A DNA stretch of 64,000 bases from Sphagnum compactum. Its lineage: Eukaryota; Bryophyta; Sphagnopsida; Sphagnales. The stretch covers positions 3,348,001-3,412,000 of the forward strand of contig OZ234494.1 of the NCBI GenBank assembly GCA_965153455.1. Direction: 5' to 3'. The notes below the pieces were generated by a model. That model was given only the letters and a program-made list of their open reading frames with translations. It was not told the origin of the DNA and did no database searches. Below are positions 40,651 to 53,414 of this stretch, in pieces. Both the position numbers and the translations under genes were made by a program. Position 1 is the stretch's first letter; each line of letters begins with the position of its first letter.

Positions 40651-40905
40651 CAGGAATCCAAGTATCTATCTATGTAGGAGGGACTCCAAAGGTTTAGGGT
40701 TACTAAATGTTGCACCATCCTCAGCTCATAGAAACTTCAAGAGCGAGAAACAAACACTATGATTCATGATTCACAGCTGTGCAGGAATCCAAGTATCTAT
40801 CTATGTCGGAGGGGATTCCAAAGGTTTAGGGTTTAGAATTACTACATGTTGCACCATCCTCAGCTCATAGAAACTTCAAGAGTGAGAAACGAACACCATC
40901 ATTCA
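40651..40905. repeat. Tandem duplication, unit about 131 bases
   Basis: Copies start at 40651 and 40782, both with CAGGAATCCAAGTATCTATC, a TTTAGGGTT motif, and TTGCACCATCCTCAGCTCAT. They differ by small indels and substitutions. Confidence 0.85.
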
Positions 40906-41176
40906 CTGTGTATGCAAAAAAGGCATGCCGGAAATAAGACAAAGACATACAAGAAATACATTGATCTTGGCAGTGGACCTAGTACCTGTCTGATGAGTGC
41001 TTCAATCTCCACAGTAAACCTTGAACTGGTCAAATATGGGAATTGCTGGGAATAGCAATATTGGGTACAGGAAACTTAAGTGCCAAGCACCCTAAACCCT
41101 AAACAGACCTGCTGCAGACAGAGACCTAGTCCTGAATTGTACTTTCGGTCTCCCTGACAAGAAAGAAACGCCGTCC

Positions 41177-41490
41177 ACGAACAACGCTGCCAGTTTTTTG
41201 TCTCACAAACCGACCGAAACAGAGACTTTAGGTTTGCTTTAAGGATTCGAGATTCGGTGAGAAGATGGGAATACCAGTCAAGAGAGAAAAGTAAGACCGA
41301 AAGTAAGATCGTTTCTGAGCGACGAAGAAGAAGAAGAAGAAGAATGCAGCGAACGAACTCCGCTGCCAGTTTATCTCACAAATCGAAACAGAAGTTTTAG
41401 GTCTGTTTTAGGGTTTGCGAGATCCTGTGAGAAGATGGAATACCAGTCAGCGAAAAGTAAGACCATTTCTGAACGAAAAAGAAGAGGAAG
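41177..41490. repeat. Tandem duplication, unit about 170 bases, upstream of the reticulon gene
   Basis: Two diverged copies start near 41177 and 41349. Shared landmarks in order are ACGCTGCCAG or CCGCTGCCAG, TCTCACAAA, ACAGA, TTTAGGT, GTGAGAAGATGG, GAATACCAGTCA, AAAAGTAAGACC and TTTCTGA. A GAA triplet run (41325-41342) lies in the first copy. Confidence 0.8.
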
Positions 41491-41799
41491 AAGAACGCGA
41501 CAATTTTTGCACCATGGTTTTGCTGCTTACCAAATGAATGTATTAATTGACTTGTTCGAGATTTTTGCTCGCGGGAAACAAAGCGCAACGATGGGCAGGC
41601 GAGACGAGAACAACAAGCGCGAATTCCGCGCAACACTGCGAGCTAGCCAGCTGCCCGACGTCCCCAAAAAAGACACGTGTTAGATCGAGATGACAAAATC
41701 TCATCAACGAATGGAAAGTCACGAAACTGACACGAGTACAAAGCGAAAGCGAATATAATTGTGACGCGTGGATTAAGACCTCGAACAAGCTCCCGACTT

Positions 41800-42767
41800 C
41801 CGACGGCCGAATGAGACCTAAATGGCACTTCGGAACGAGATGCCAAAGAGGGTGAATTTGGACCGTGACGATGCCACAAGGGTTTCAATCGACGGTTATA
41901 ATCGGTCAAGGGCGCCGGGGTTTTCTCCAGTGCAAATTCTTCGTCTCTCTCGTATTCTGAGAGAGGCATTTGGCTTTGTTGCTTTCCTCTTCTTTCTGGC
42001 TTCCTTTTGCAGAGCTCACACACGTATCAGGCAGTATTTTGCTCCGTGGTGGAGGTAAGCTCTTGGACCCCTCACATTGAACTAGGAGTCAATTTTTTAT
42101 AATATTTCTTGTTTTGATTTCTTTCCTCTTTTTCTTGGTTTCTGGAGGCAGGTTTGTTTCTCGTCTTTTGGGTGTCCGATTGAGGTTCGATTTTCTTCCT
42201 TCTTCTGTCTTGGATCGCCGACCTCCGATACCAACGTGGCATCGCTTGATGTATCGCGTTTTCTCTTGCTTGTTGTCTTGTTGTCACTATTGCACTCGAC
42301 TGCCGCTTAGGTAGTTGTAGTGCTACTCTCATTAGCTTCTGTATCCGAGTTCTTGGGATGGAGGCTTGACCTAAAAGAAGGTCTTCTGTTCTGTCTGTGC
42401 TTGACTCAAGCCTTCTGTCTGCTTTTGATGTACTTGCCGAGAACATAGTTTTTCCTTAGGTTTTTGTAATAACTATCTTGTGTAGTTTGAATATGGGTTC
42501 TTGAGCGCTGATTCTTGAGGCTTGTGAAAATTGATGTGCTCGAGACTTATTTTTCTTCTGGAGTTATTGATGAAAAAACAAGGGCTGGGCAGTCTCTTCA
42601 TAACTGCGATATTGAGAGACCGGATTGTTTCACCCCTTACTTGGATTTTTTTTATGTCACTCAATTTCTTACTTGTTACGTTTCTCATGTTGGCATACAC
42701 CAGGTTCCTTGCAATTCAAGTCTCTTTGGAGGGTCTCATCTTGCTCTCTGGTCAGGTGCAGAGCACC
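41800..42767 (+). promoter_or_regulatory. Probable 5' leader of the reticulon gene with a leader intron
   Basis: A good donor GAG|GTAAGC lies at 42054/42055 and an acceptor GTGCAG at 42761, six bases before the ATG at 42768. The simplest reading is a non-coding first exon ending at 42054 and a leader intron of about 700 bases. Open frames in this stretch (for example 41822-42058) lack similarity to anything I know. This is inference from splice signals only. Confidence 0.4.
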
Positions 42768-44819
42768 ATGTCAGAAAACAAAGATGTGTCAGATATAGCA
42801 GCTGATACTGTAAATAGTGCAGCAGACAATGTGTCAAAGCTTCCAGCCTCATCATCGGCTCCTTCAGACAGACATGTGTCTGCACCACGACATCTCTTTA
42901 ACCGAGAGAAATCTGTCCACCACCTTCTTGGTGGAGGACAAGGTGAGAGATCTCAGTTGCCTTATAATAACAGTGTTTTGGTGTCAGGTGCTACAGCTAT
43001 AAATTTTTTTTTCCCAATGTTTTAATTGTTCTATGCAATATGTGATGTCTTGAAATTCTGTTCTCAGTCAATGTCATCCCTTTTGATTCTTGAATCCCTG
43101 AAAAGCAAGTTTGTTTCTTCTCTGCAGTTGCGGATGTCCTTCTTTGGAGGCAGAAACACCTCTCCGCTGCCTTACTCATCGGATCAACAATCATATGGTT
43201 CCTGTTAGAGAAGTCTCAATATAAATTGGTGCCCCTAGTTTCCAACATCCTCATCTTTGCCATTGTTGTCCTCTTTGTCTGGGCAAATTTGGCATCTCTT
43301 TTGAACAGGTGTGCTAATGTGGTCTGACCTGCTTCAAGTGCACTTTTCAAGTTGAAAGGTTCAATGTAACACTGATATGCTTGTTGATGTTATCTTTATA
43401 AGGCACTGATCTTTTGTTACTATCACCACCATGTTATTCAAAGGCTGCTCAATCTGCTGTTGTATATATCTTGTGCTCAGTTTACAGCTCAAGTCATCTA
43501 CAAGTTCATCCCCTATCTGTTTTGCAGGCGCGGTCCTCCTGTGCCTGATCTGACTCTGTCAGAAGATGCCGTCCTTAGTACAGCAAGTGTTCTCCGTGTA
43601 GAACTCAACAAGGTTTTGGAAGTCGTCCAGGATGTAGCTCTGGGGAAGGATTTCAAGCTTTTCTTGAAGGTATCCCATTCTGATCCTGGATGGTGTGCTT
43701 TTGCATCATGTATGGTAGGTGGACAAGAGCATACATGTTGTTGAAGGTCTCTGAACCTGTATGACTGTCACTGTTGTTCAAACTGCTCCTTGGTTTTTGG
43801 TTTTGCATTTATTTTATCTTTTCTCTAGGGTTGGATTTCCTCTTTTGGATGTTTGCTGATATGTTGTCAGATCTGAAATGTCTGTAACATTATTGTTGGG
43901 TCATCTCTATACTTTATTTAGATTCACTTAAATCACAAGCATGGAAAAGTTTTCAGTACTTATGAAAATAGTATTTTCCATCATGATAATTTTGTAGTTG
44001 ACAATCTTTGATTGCCTACTTGGTATTTGCAGGTGGTCGCATTACTATGGATTGTCTCAACTGTGTTTTCACGGCTCAATTTCTTGACTGCTATCTGGAT
44101 TGGTAAGATGACATTTCCTTGGCATCACCATTGTCTCCAATCTGCATGTGCATAGACTGTCACTCTCTAATTCTTTGGTTGGATTGGAGAATCTGTTCAT
44201 GTGCCATATTTGTAGCGATTGAAAATGAATATTTGTTTGTGTCAGATGTTGATATGTCTATGCCATTGTTATGGGTTCATCAAATTATGCACTTTGGGCT
44301 AGCCCCTTTTGATGCACAGGATTAGAGCTGCACAATTATCTTCACCACACTTTTGAATTCAATTGCAGCTGAGAAAGTAGTCTTAACTTTGCTATGAGAG
44401 CAACTGAAAGAAAGCTATGTTTCACTGCTGGAATCCTTTCTCCTAATGACAATGCAGAACTGAAGCTTGGCTTTTTATTTAGTCACTTGCATCTGGTATT
44501 GTGACTTTGTTATTCCTTGCTTCATTGACAATTCCTTTTATCCCTAAAGAGGTATCAGTGGCAGTTCAATGCTGTTCAAAATTGATCTTTTGGCTTATGT
44601 GATGTCCAATCAATTGTACTAACTATTTTACAATGGGGCATGGCAACAGTTATTATCTTGGCACACACTATTCCATTCATCTATGATACATATGAGGATG
44701 TGATTGATGAGCATCTGCTGAGAGCAAGTGATGAGGCTAACAAGCATTACAAGAACTTGGATTCTGCAGTTCGGAGCAGAATCCCAAGGGGTCCTGCAAA
44801 AGACAAGAAGGCACTCTAG
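42768..44819 (+). CDS. Reticulon-like protein, RTNLB type (5 exons)
   Basis: It is an ER membrane protein that shapes tubules by inserting hairpins into the membrane. Exons 42768-42942, 43128-43308, 43528-43669, 44033-44102 and 44650-44819 join in frame to 245 aa, a typical plant RTNLB size. The N-terminus is short and Ser/Asp-rich. The reticulon homology domain starts at about residue 59 with VADVLLWRQKHLSAALL and a first long hydrophobic hairpin. A hydrophilic loop with VPDLTLSED and LGKDFKLFLK follows. The second hairpin then starts VVALLWIVSTVFSRLNFLT and ends with HTIPFIYDTYEDVID. The C-terminus is short and basic (PRGPAKDKKAL). All introns are GT-AG. It cannot be placed in a specific RTNLB subclass. 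Confidence 0.94.
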
Positions 44820-46309
44820 GTCAGGGTGGGTGGACACAGGGTCCACATATTTCCAGTGCTGATAACTGGGGTATGACCTGTAAATACCAATTATGTGAGC
44901 TACTCCAGAGGTGTTCATTCCTTTGTGCATCTTTGGAGAAGTTTCCATGTCTTAAAAGTTGGAATGTGTAGCTTTGTGAAGGGATGGTCATTGCTAATAT
45001 ACAGTTGTCTTTACCGTTGTACTCATACTCAGCTGTGAGTGACCTAGAAAAAAAATATTGTTGTGGTTTTTGCTGAGTGACAAGCTGCTTCTTTGCGCTA
45101 TCTATTTGCTGAGGACTTCTCATGCGCATAATATGTTGCTTCAATTGTCAAGCCCTTCATCAGGTTCTCTCACTCCATTTGGTTCTCTGCAACCAGTCCT
45201 CCACAAATACAGTGGATGGTTTCTGGAAGACCAGCATCGATGTTGTAAATTGTAACAGGGCTGAAGTACTGGCTGAAGTACTGGTTCACACGTAGCATAT
45301 GACCGATTCCTACCAGACTCGTTGTAAAGGGTTTGCAATATTTAGAGTTGAAGATTTCTTGTTATTGTTGATGCTATGTTTTAGTTGCAGAGATCCTAAC
45401 ACAGTGATATCACTACGCGTGGGACCGTGCTAACCAACCATTTAGTCATTAACAATTGAGTTTTAGTTGGCTTTTGGTCACACTAACTTTGGTTGGTGTC
45501 ATCTAGTAGAAACACTGACATTGGGTTTTTGTAAGAGAAAAACCTTGTATATAAAAAAGGCATGGATGGGAACACATACACAAGAAGTACAAGGCAAATG
45601 TAAGCATGAGAACGTAGCGGTCGGGACATCACTAATACACTAGTAAAATAGAAAGACTTATATAATTGAAGCTTTGCATGAAAATGGATGAAGACGAAGA
45701 GTTTTTATTGGAAAGCCTTTTCGTTCATTAGGATTTGAATTTAACAAACACTTCAAATTTTTCCAAAGCCTTTTCGACTCTAAAAGTAGAGAAATCCATA
45801 AATTCATGACTTTATCCTGTCTTTGGGCCTCCTTTTACCCTCTAAACCCTCTTTCAGTGGTATCTGCAAAGTAGGGAAATTTTATTAAGTCTTCCTGTGA
45901 AATGCTGAAACTCAGCATTTAATGCACAAGGTTTGAGAGGAGTTATAGTATCTGTACCAACCATGTAGCTCATTTTCATCAACGAATGTAGTTTCATCCA
46001 TGTTGTGAGAATATGTCATTTAGTTGATTTCATCCATGTTGTCAACTTAATTGATATTGTCATTTCCATGAACATCAAGTTCACATTCATGGATGTGGTG
46101 GATTTCATGGACATTGACATGTCCATGTGTTATTATGATTCATGTTCTTTGTCAATTTCAAACATGTTGTACCCATGATTGATAATTGGTAACTCTTGTA
46201 AAATGTTTTTATGTTTTTGGAAAAAATGCGGTCCACTAGCTCCATTTTGAATATTTTGGAATTTCAATGATATAGGTTATGTATGTTTAGTCTCTTTGCA
46301 TTTAAAAAT
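44820..46309. other. 3' flank of the reticulon gene and intergenic DNA
   Basis: The probable 3' untranslated region of the reticulon gene is followed by AT-rich sequence. No gene is recognised. A short motif built on CATG/TTCATCCATG recurs around 45960-46160. Confidence 0.45.
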
Positions 46310-49300
46310 AAAGAACCATAGTATATGACATTGCCTCAAATAAATAAAAATGCACATATGGACCATCAAGAGTCAAGGTTGGCCACCCAATCCGAATCTA
46401 TCCAACCTTCAAAAAAATAAAATGTGATGGACAATGTAGAATATTGAATGCCCATGTGTTTGGTTGCTTGAAGAAAATAGAAAATGTGCTTTACAATACA
46501 CCTATGCATTGAACTTGGATTGGACATAAATTGGGCCAAATGATTTGATAGAAAAGTAATGGTTGGCCTAATATGAATACCAAGATACATTAAACTTCCA
46601 ATGGCATTAGCATAAGGAACTAATGCCATATTGACTTGTTCAACATGTGTAGAAGGCATTAGGTCCTTGGTCTAATGAATTCATGTTGAAAAAGGAGTGG
46701 CAATGGGTTTACAAACTTCTATGTAAAACTTATCTAAAATGTCATCAATATATTAAAATTTTCAAACGTGATCATGTTTGATTTGAATACCCAAACAATA
46801 TGCAATGTTGCCATTATCTATCATAGCAAGCTCTTCTACCAAAAGACTTTAGAAAGCCTCCAAGTAAGATAAAACATCGGAGACAATTATAATCATCAAC
46901 ATGTATCCCAACGACGATTAAAAAAATTTGAATGTGATTAATATAAAGACTTGTGTTAGAGGAGCACCAAATATATCCAATGTTCAAAATATGAACATTG
47001 AAGCAATGATACCACACATGAGATGCTAGTTTGAGCCCATAAAAAGACTTGAACAATCAACATACCTTAAGTTCTTTGCTTAATGAACCATAGCCTTCTA
47101 GTTGTTCAAAATAGGTTTCTTCTTTCAATTTGTCATGGATGAATGCAATAGGAATGTCCATTTGATGAATATGGTAACTATAAATGGTGGCAATGGAAAT
47201 GATCACATGAAGAGACATCATCTTGAGAATCGGGGAGAAAGATTCCTTGTAGTTGATATCGAGTTTTTGTGTGAACCTACATGCCACCAACCAAGTCTTA
47301 TAATGGGCAAGAATGCAATCCACATTGTATTTGTACTAAAAAGCCCACTTAGAACTCACCCAAATCAATGAAAAGATTGATCCACCAAAATCCAAGGTTG
47401 ATTGTTCATCAAATAAATAAATAAATTTTGCATTAAGGGTTGTTCTTTAGTATGTTGCATTAGGACCATCAAGAGCTTCAAGCAAAAAAGATGGTTTAAT
47501 AACATGAACCATCTATGTGCATACACAAAATGATTTCATCATGCAATATTTTTTAGATTGCCAGAAGTTTTAATTTGTTCATTGGAAGTTGAGGAATTTC
47601 CTTGGAGTTTGGAAATGAAGGAAACAATGAACTAAAAGGTTGAGAGGAACATTAACAACTTAAGTTGGTGAGAAAGCCTTGATATTACTTTATAACCAAA
47701 TGGTGATTGCGGAATAGGTGGAGGGGAAATAGGTCATATTAGGTTGAAAAGAGAAATTGTAAGTGGGTCTCAAGGATATGTAGGAGTCATTAGAGCTATC
47801 AATAATGGATTCTAATTATTGAAAGGAATAAAAAATGGTTGAAAAGGAGCAAGGGTGGGAGGTGCTAGTTGATGAGTAATTAAAGGCACAAACCCTTCAT
47901 CATTATGAATTGCAACAATTTCATTACTAATTAGGGTATTTTCAACATCCTTCTTGATTGATAAGAAAACCTTCAAAAATTGGGGGAAATGGATTCTTCA
48001 TCATAGATGAGACTTTTATTGATTCACAATCAATGACTACATTGATCAAATATTATGTAACCTTTGACTCCAAAAAGTTTCATCATAACCCACAAATATA
48101 CATTTCTTTGATTTGGGGTCTAATTTCTCATGAAGCTCATCAAGGATGTGAACATATTTTGGGTGTCCAAACACTTGTAGAAAATTCAAATGAGGTTTGA
48201 ACCAATGATTCATGGGGAATCCGAAACATATTTAATGAAGATGTGCACGAGAAAATTTGAAGACAAGTTGATATATCGAATTAACCTCTCCCCAAAAAGA
48301 ATTGGGTAACTTGGTAGATAATAGATTTTAACATGCTACAAGCAAATTCCATCAAAGTGTGGGTTTTTCATTTAAAAACCATGTTTTGTTAGAGAATACA
48401 TGGAGTAGAAAATGGATGTTGAATGCCATGGTCATCATATAATTTAAGTTCAATTCTAAAGATTTGTATTCACCACTATTGTCAAAATGAAAGATTCAAT
48501 TTTCCTAACAATTTCAGTATCAAAAAAAGTTTTATAAATTTGATTTTTTTGGTAGAATACATTAGACTTAGAGTTTCTAAGATAAATATTTTCAAACTAA
48601 GAATAATCATCAATAAAACTAAAAAAATAGTAAGCCCCTCCAAGTGAATTTTTTTGTGAAGGACCATAAATGTCACTATGGACCCAATCTAAAAGTGATG
48701 TGGCTCTTGTAAAAAATTGACACTAAATGTTTTCCCATGGTACAATCTTCACAAAGATTTGAAATAGGGATTTGAATAGAAGGAAGACCCAAAACAATTT
48801 GTTGCTTTTGCATTTTGTGAAAAGATTGAAAATTTATGTGGCCAAGTCTATGGTGCCATCTTATGGGTGGGTGGACATGATCAAATGATTATGAAGTAGC
48901 CAAATTTAAAAAGGGTTGGTTGATTGATGAGTCACAACACCTACTCCAATTGGGAAAAAAATTCCAATTTGATGACACTTTATGATAGTTTCATTACTAT
49001 TGATGTCAATTGTTGTTTAAATCCTACACATGTATTTTTGCAAACAACTAGATAATAATTTTTTTGCTAAGCTTGGGGCATGGAGGACATCATCACTTCA
49101 ATTTTTTCCCCTCATGAATAAACATATGAGAATTGAATCAATCCCCAAAGCTTTTTGTTGTCCATCATTTATTACAAAGATATTTGTTTAAGAGATTTTA
49201 ACCAAAGTAATTTTTTTCACAATGAATAATGTTATTAACACATGCTTTGGAATCTCTTGATATCCATTTTGCTAATTTAATAGGATTAGATGTGTCAAAG

Positions 49301-49330
49301 ATGCGCTAATCTGTCATGCATTAATATTCT
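46310..49330 (-). mobile_element. Degenerate Ty1-copia retrotransposon (integrase to RNase H)
   Basis: On the minus strand, from high to low coordinate, copia pol domains appear in order. The pre-integrase zinc region (CEDCTMGKH) is at about 48745-48730. Integrase follows, with HSDIYGPSQ and YYFFSFIDDYS at about 48680-48600, then SFWGEVN and KLDPKSKKCIFVGY at about 48290-48070. Reverse transcriptase is at 47323-46814, with AHYKTWLVACRFTQ, YKESFSPI, HQMDIPIAF and a SFYGLKLASHVWY block and a HVDD remnant. The RNase H start is at 46659-46310, with VPYANAIGSLMYL and WIDSDW. The domains lie in different frames and are interrupted by stops. Gag is absent or unrecognisable and no LTRs were found. 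Confidence 0.85.
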
Positions 49331-49609
49331 ATCTATGAAATTGCAGAGAAAATCTCCACACCAACAATTTGAAGATAACATGACAACTGAGTGCAGTCAT
49401 AACCTTATGACCGTTGCTCACAAACCATCTTGACCCATCTGAACCTTCATCACAAATAGCAGTGATGATGAGCTGCCATGACTACCCACCAACTTCATCC
49501 AATTCCCAACAGCATTAAATGCCATATTATGAAACATTTGTGCAATATTCACAATTGAAAACTAACCTTGTGTTGTCAGCTGATTGGCCTATACTTTTGA
49601 TGATTTTTT
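49331..49609. other. 3' flank of the Rieske oxygenase gene
   Basis: These bases lie between the copia remnant and the stop codon of the gene on the minus strand and should contain its 3' untranslated region. Nothing else is visible. Confidence 0.4.
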
Positions 49610-50412
49610 TTAAGGCAGACGAGCATGGTCCCATCCTTTGTAGGTGAACATTTGGATCCAATCAACTAGCCTCCAAGCAAGTAATGCACACACAGCTGCA
49701 ATTCCAACAGCTGCATAACGGGGAGGTGATTGAGGAAGAAGCACTGCTACACCTGTCAGGACTGCTGCCAGAATATAAAAAGCAGTCCTTGCAAATTTGA
49801 AGTTCTTCAGGGCATTGCGGCATGCGACACACTTTTCTGTATGCTGGAAGAACAATATGTAAACAACACAAAGTAATCATCAGGGATGTACACTTTAATT
49901 CAAGAACCCAAGAACTATATCCTCCTCAACATTCTCTGCATCAATAGAATGCGTATGAGAGACTTAACAAAAGAGGGCTTAATACTAAGTTACACTTGCC
50001 TTGTTATATCGATCCAAAAGATCTTCCTTCTTTGTGATTCGTGGAGGGAGTGAAGGGTTGACACCCACAGTCCATTGTACCATCTTACCACCATACCGAT
50101 TGAGCCACTGACGGAAGCCAGCAACATAGCGATCAGCTGCTGTGGGAATGAAAACAGCTTTGCTCCATTTGTCAGGACTCCCACCAGTTACCTGTGTCAA
50201 ATTTTGCTCCTGATGCAGCCAAGTACATACATAAGTGTCAATAAGTTTTCTGCAATAATTTAAGCTTCAATGGTCTCTGTAATGCCCTGGGTTTAGGGTT
50301 TAGGGTTGGTGCTCCATGTTCATCCACAGCTAAGAAACAATCACATGGGCAATCTCAACAACAGAGAAATGAATGAAACTTGTGCCAAGAGGTGCTCAAG
50401 ATGTGAGGAACT

Positions 50413-50446
<34 letters not shown>

Positions 50447-53286
50447 GAGTGAGTTAACCTGAAAATGTAGGAGCGCAAGATCCCCATCTAAGAGATTGAG
50501 CATCATCTGATGGTCCAGCCACCTTGGAAATAGCTGCCACCAATGTGGCCCACTAGAAAATGCAAGAAGAGCATTCCGGGCATTGACAACAATAATTCGT
50601 GACCTCCCTGGAGCTGCACATGAACAATCATAGTCAAGGACTGAACTGGGACAGCCAGAACACACATGAAGGTGAGTATAGAGATAAATGCCTATCTAGG
50701 CTGTAAATTTGTTAGGCTTCCAGATGTGAATGTTTACAGCAAGAAAGGAAGCCCATCTGAGACTGCAACTTCAGTAACAGACAGAAAGATACAAAAAGAA
50801 TTGAGGGGGCTACTGCAAGTAAAGGCCACCTACACATGGGTGTAGCATAAGTAGTTGCACATCCTGAAGCTCCTTTGATACCCTTGAGTGGGAACATGTA
50901 AGTGAAGCGTGAAGGTGCTTCATAAGTATGTTCAGAGGTGCCTCCCCATGGCTTTTTCCACTCACCCACAAAACCTCTGGCATTCATGGATTTCAATTCC
51001 AATGCAATTGGAGCTGCATTGTCACGCTTTCCCATAATGCCACCATTCACATTGTGATGAGCAACTGGGATGTGGCTTGGATCTACTAGATTTTCCATCA
51101 GTGTGTCAAATCCATAGTCCACATCTCGGAATGTTGCCACAGCACACCAGCCAGGTTCATCAATACCTACAACCCAACATCCACATGGAAAAAAAAGGAC
51201 ATCGGATGGGGTTTAAATAACAATATCAATTCAAACCTAGTACATATGACAGACATACACTTCAAGTTCAACTCCAATTTTGCTCTGCAAAATATTGTTT
51301 TCCTGAATCATGATGAGATGATGCAACTCAACAGAATCTGATAAGTCGAAATACCTGGCGTAATAGGGGGGAGAGTCTTGTCAGCTAGCTCCTGCCCATA
51401 TTCATCAGGCCAAATGAAGAGAATCCCCTGTTTCACGACAGTTGGAAATGATATACAATGGGCCATTTTGTTTCCTGGAAAAAAGCACCCAACATTCTGA
51501 AGATCTAAGTTTCCCTGAATACATAATGAATTATGCCAAAGGTTCTCTCATTTTGTACAAGAAACAATTCTTGCAGAATACCATTTCAGAAGGTGGTGGT
51601 TTTTCTCATATTCACCAGCAGCTTTGGCTTCAGGACCCTGTGGCTGAGCCTGAGGAATGCGTGCACATGAGCCATCTCCCTTGAAGGACCAACCATGGTA
51701 GCAGCATTGCAGACAGCCTTGTTCATCAATCCTACCTTCTGATAAAGGTGCTAAACGATGTGGGCACATGTCGACAAATGTCTGCCACTTTGACAACTGC
51801 TTATCATACCAGATTACAACCTTGCGTCCCAGTATCTGCAAATTGCAAGGATTTGTGACATTAGTGCATTGCTCTAAACTAAAGAAATCTCCAGAGAAAT
51901 AGAGGGAAGAACAAGAGAGGAAACACTTGAGGTACCTACCTACATGAAGATGGCGAGATCACTGACCATATGAGACCTACAGATTCTCCAGTGAAAATCC
52001 ATTGACTACACCAATGAGACATCCCCTTCCCACAAGTATGGTGGAATGGAACCAAGATCCTGACCTGGAATCCATGGGGAACAGCCTTGTCCATGTCAAT
52101 CTCTGGACATACCGGGTACCAGTTTGATTTCCATACAAAAGAATCTCTTGCATCTGCATTTTCCACCAATGACTCCTGCAACACCCACAAAAAGTTGGGA
52201 GTTCCAGGATAAAAGAAGCACAAGGAAATATGCTAGGATTTCTTAGGTGTGCATCTACTAAGGTTTTGTTTCTTGCATTGAAGGTGTGATCATCATATGA
52301 TCATGAGGAAATTGGATGCTGTTCCATAGAAAGTGCATAGCTTAGAAATGGAGGAAACAGCATGTCGTGATGCAAGACTCATTCTGTCACATTTTGGTTT
52401 GCAGATTTACAGAAACTTTAGATCAATCTCTCTCTGTCATCTACCATTTGTGCAAGAAAAAGTGTTGTGCTGTTGTGTGGCATGGACAAAAAACATGTGA
52501 AGCTGAACTTTTTTTTGCAGCCCTGCGAGAAGTGGGTGTGTACCTCGGATTCCTGCGAAGTCTCAACATCTGACATAGGTGGAGATGCCACTGTACAAAT
52601 CCATCTCTTATTATTATTATTCGTAACAGGCTCCCTGGTTTTCAAAGCCCATGCCACTATTGAAGCTCCTCGTCTGGCAGCAGCAAAAGTCAAGGGGTGG
52701 TGGTGGAGGTGGTGCTGCTGGTCTTGCAAATCAGCTTGAAAACACAGACCGATGATCTCCACTCCCTTCTTCCTCCTAAGCCTCCAGGCAGATCTACCCC
52801 CAAAAGTATTCCACCATCAAGAGGAGCATCACAAAGACTTCAGTTTACCATTCATCCCTTATAGGTCGCTAAACTTTGTGACAATTGGATGCGTTGGTTC
52901 TCAGCACACTCCACATTGTAGAAATTCTGAGAATTGTGCTCAGGGCTAAACTTTCCGGCAGCGATTAATTCAGGAGCATTCAAATCAAATACCCCAAAAT
53001 AATAGGTACTAAATCCATTTGCTACTTCAAATTGAGTCAAGTGGCATTCCTTGACCTCACTGATGTGTCTCTCACTGCACTTCACCTCAGTGAAATGTCA
53101 ATAAATCCCCACCAACCCCATTTCCTCTCCCCCGAAAAAAAACTAGCCCTTCCAAAGTGCTCTACAAATCACTAACCTCGATAGCGTCGCAGGTTGCGAA
53201 TCCAGACGGAACGAAAGCATAGATCTGGTGGCACTTAAACTTCCCACCTCCACCGTAGGCAGCGAGAAACTTGACATGGTATGCAT
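49610..53286 (-). CDS. Chloroplast Rieske oxygenase, PAO/PTC52/TIC55 family (9 exons)
   Basis: It is a non-heme-iron oxygenase of the chloroplast envelope; relatives act in chlorophyll breakdown (PAO), protochlorophyllide metabolism (PTC52) or as TIC55. Minus-strand exons: 53286-53177, 52775-52544, 52175-52065, 51835-51616, 51474-51355, 51166-50834, 50613-50459, 50209-50000, 49843-49610; 574 aa. The N-terminal 100 residues are Ser/Ala/His-rich and look like a transit peptide. Rieske ligands: C175-P-H177 and C195-C-Y-H198. Mononuclear iron site: D293, H296, H301 in NLVDPSHIPVAHH. The family's C-terminal redox pair is C502-x2-C505, followed by two membrane segments. The intron after 50000 has donor AAG|GCAAGT, so it is GC-AG; this gives YNK-HTEKC, as expected from relatives. 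Exon 2 has no usable ATG, so exon 1 supplies the start. The junction at 52775 is the least certain. Subfamily is not settled. Confidence 0.88.
50290..50443. repeat. Telomere-like motif and (GA)n tract within an intron
   Basis: TTTAGGG repeats at 50290-50307 and a (GA)n tract at about 50414-50443 both lie in the intron between 50459 and 50209 of the Rieske oxygenase gene. Confidence 0.8.
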
Positions 53287-53414
53287 CTTCTTCTTCTTCT
53301 TCTTCTTCTTCTTTACAAAGCTCTCGCAACACACTTACTTCCAAGCCTCAGCTCTCTATACACGACGCCCCCCAAATAACAATAATAATATACAAACATA
53401 AAAGAAGTTTGAAG

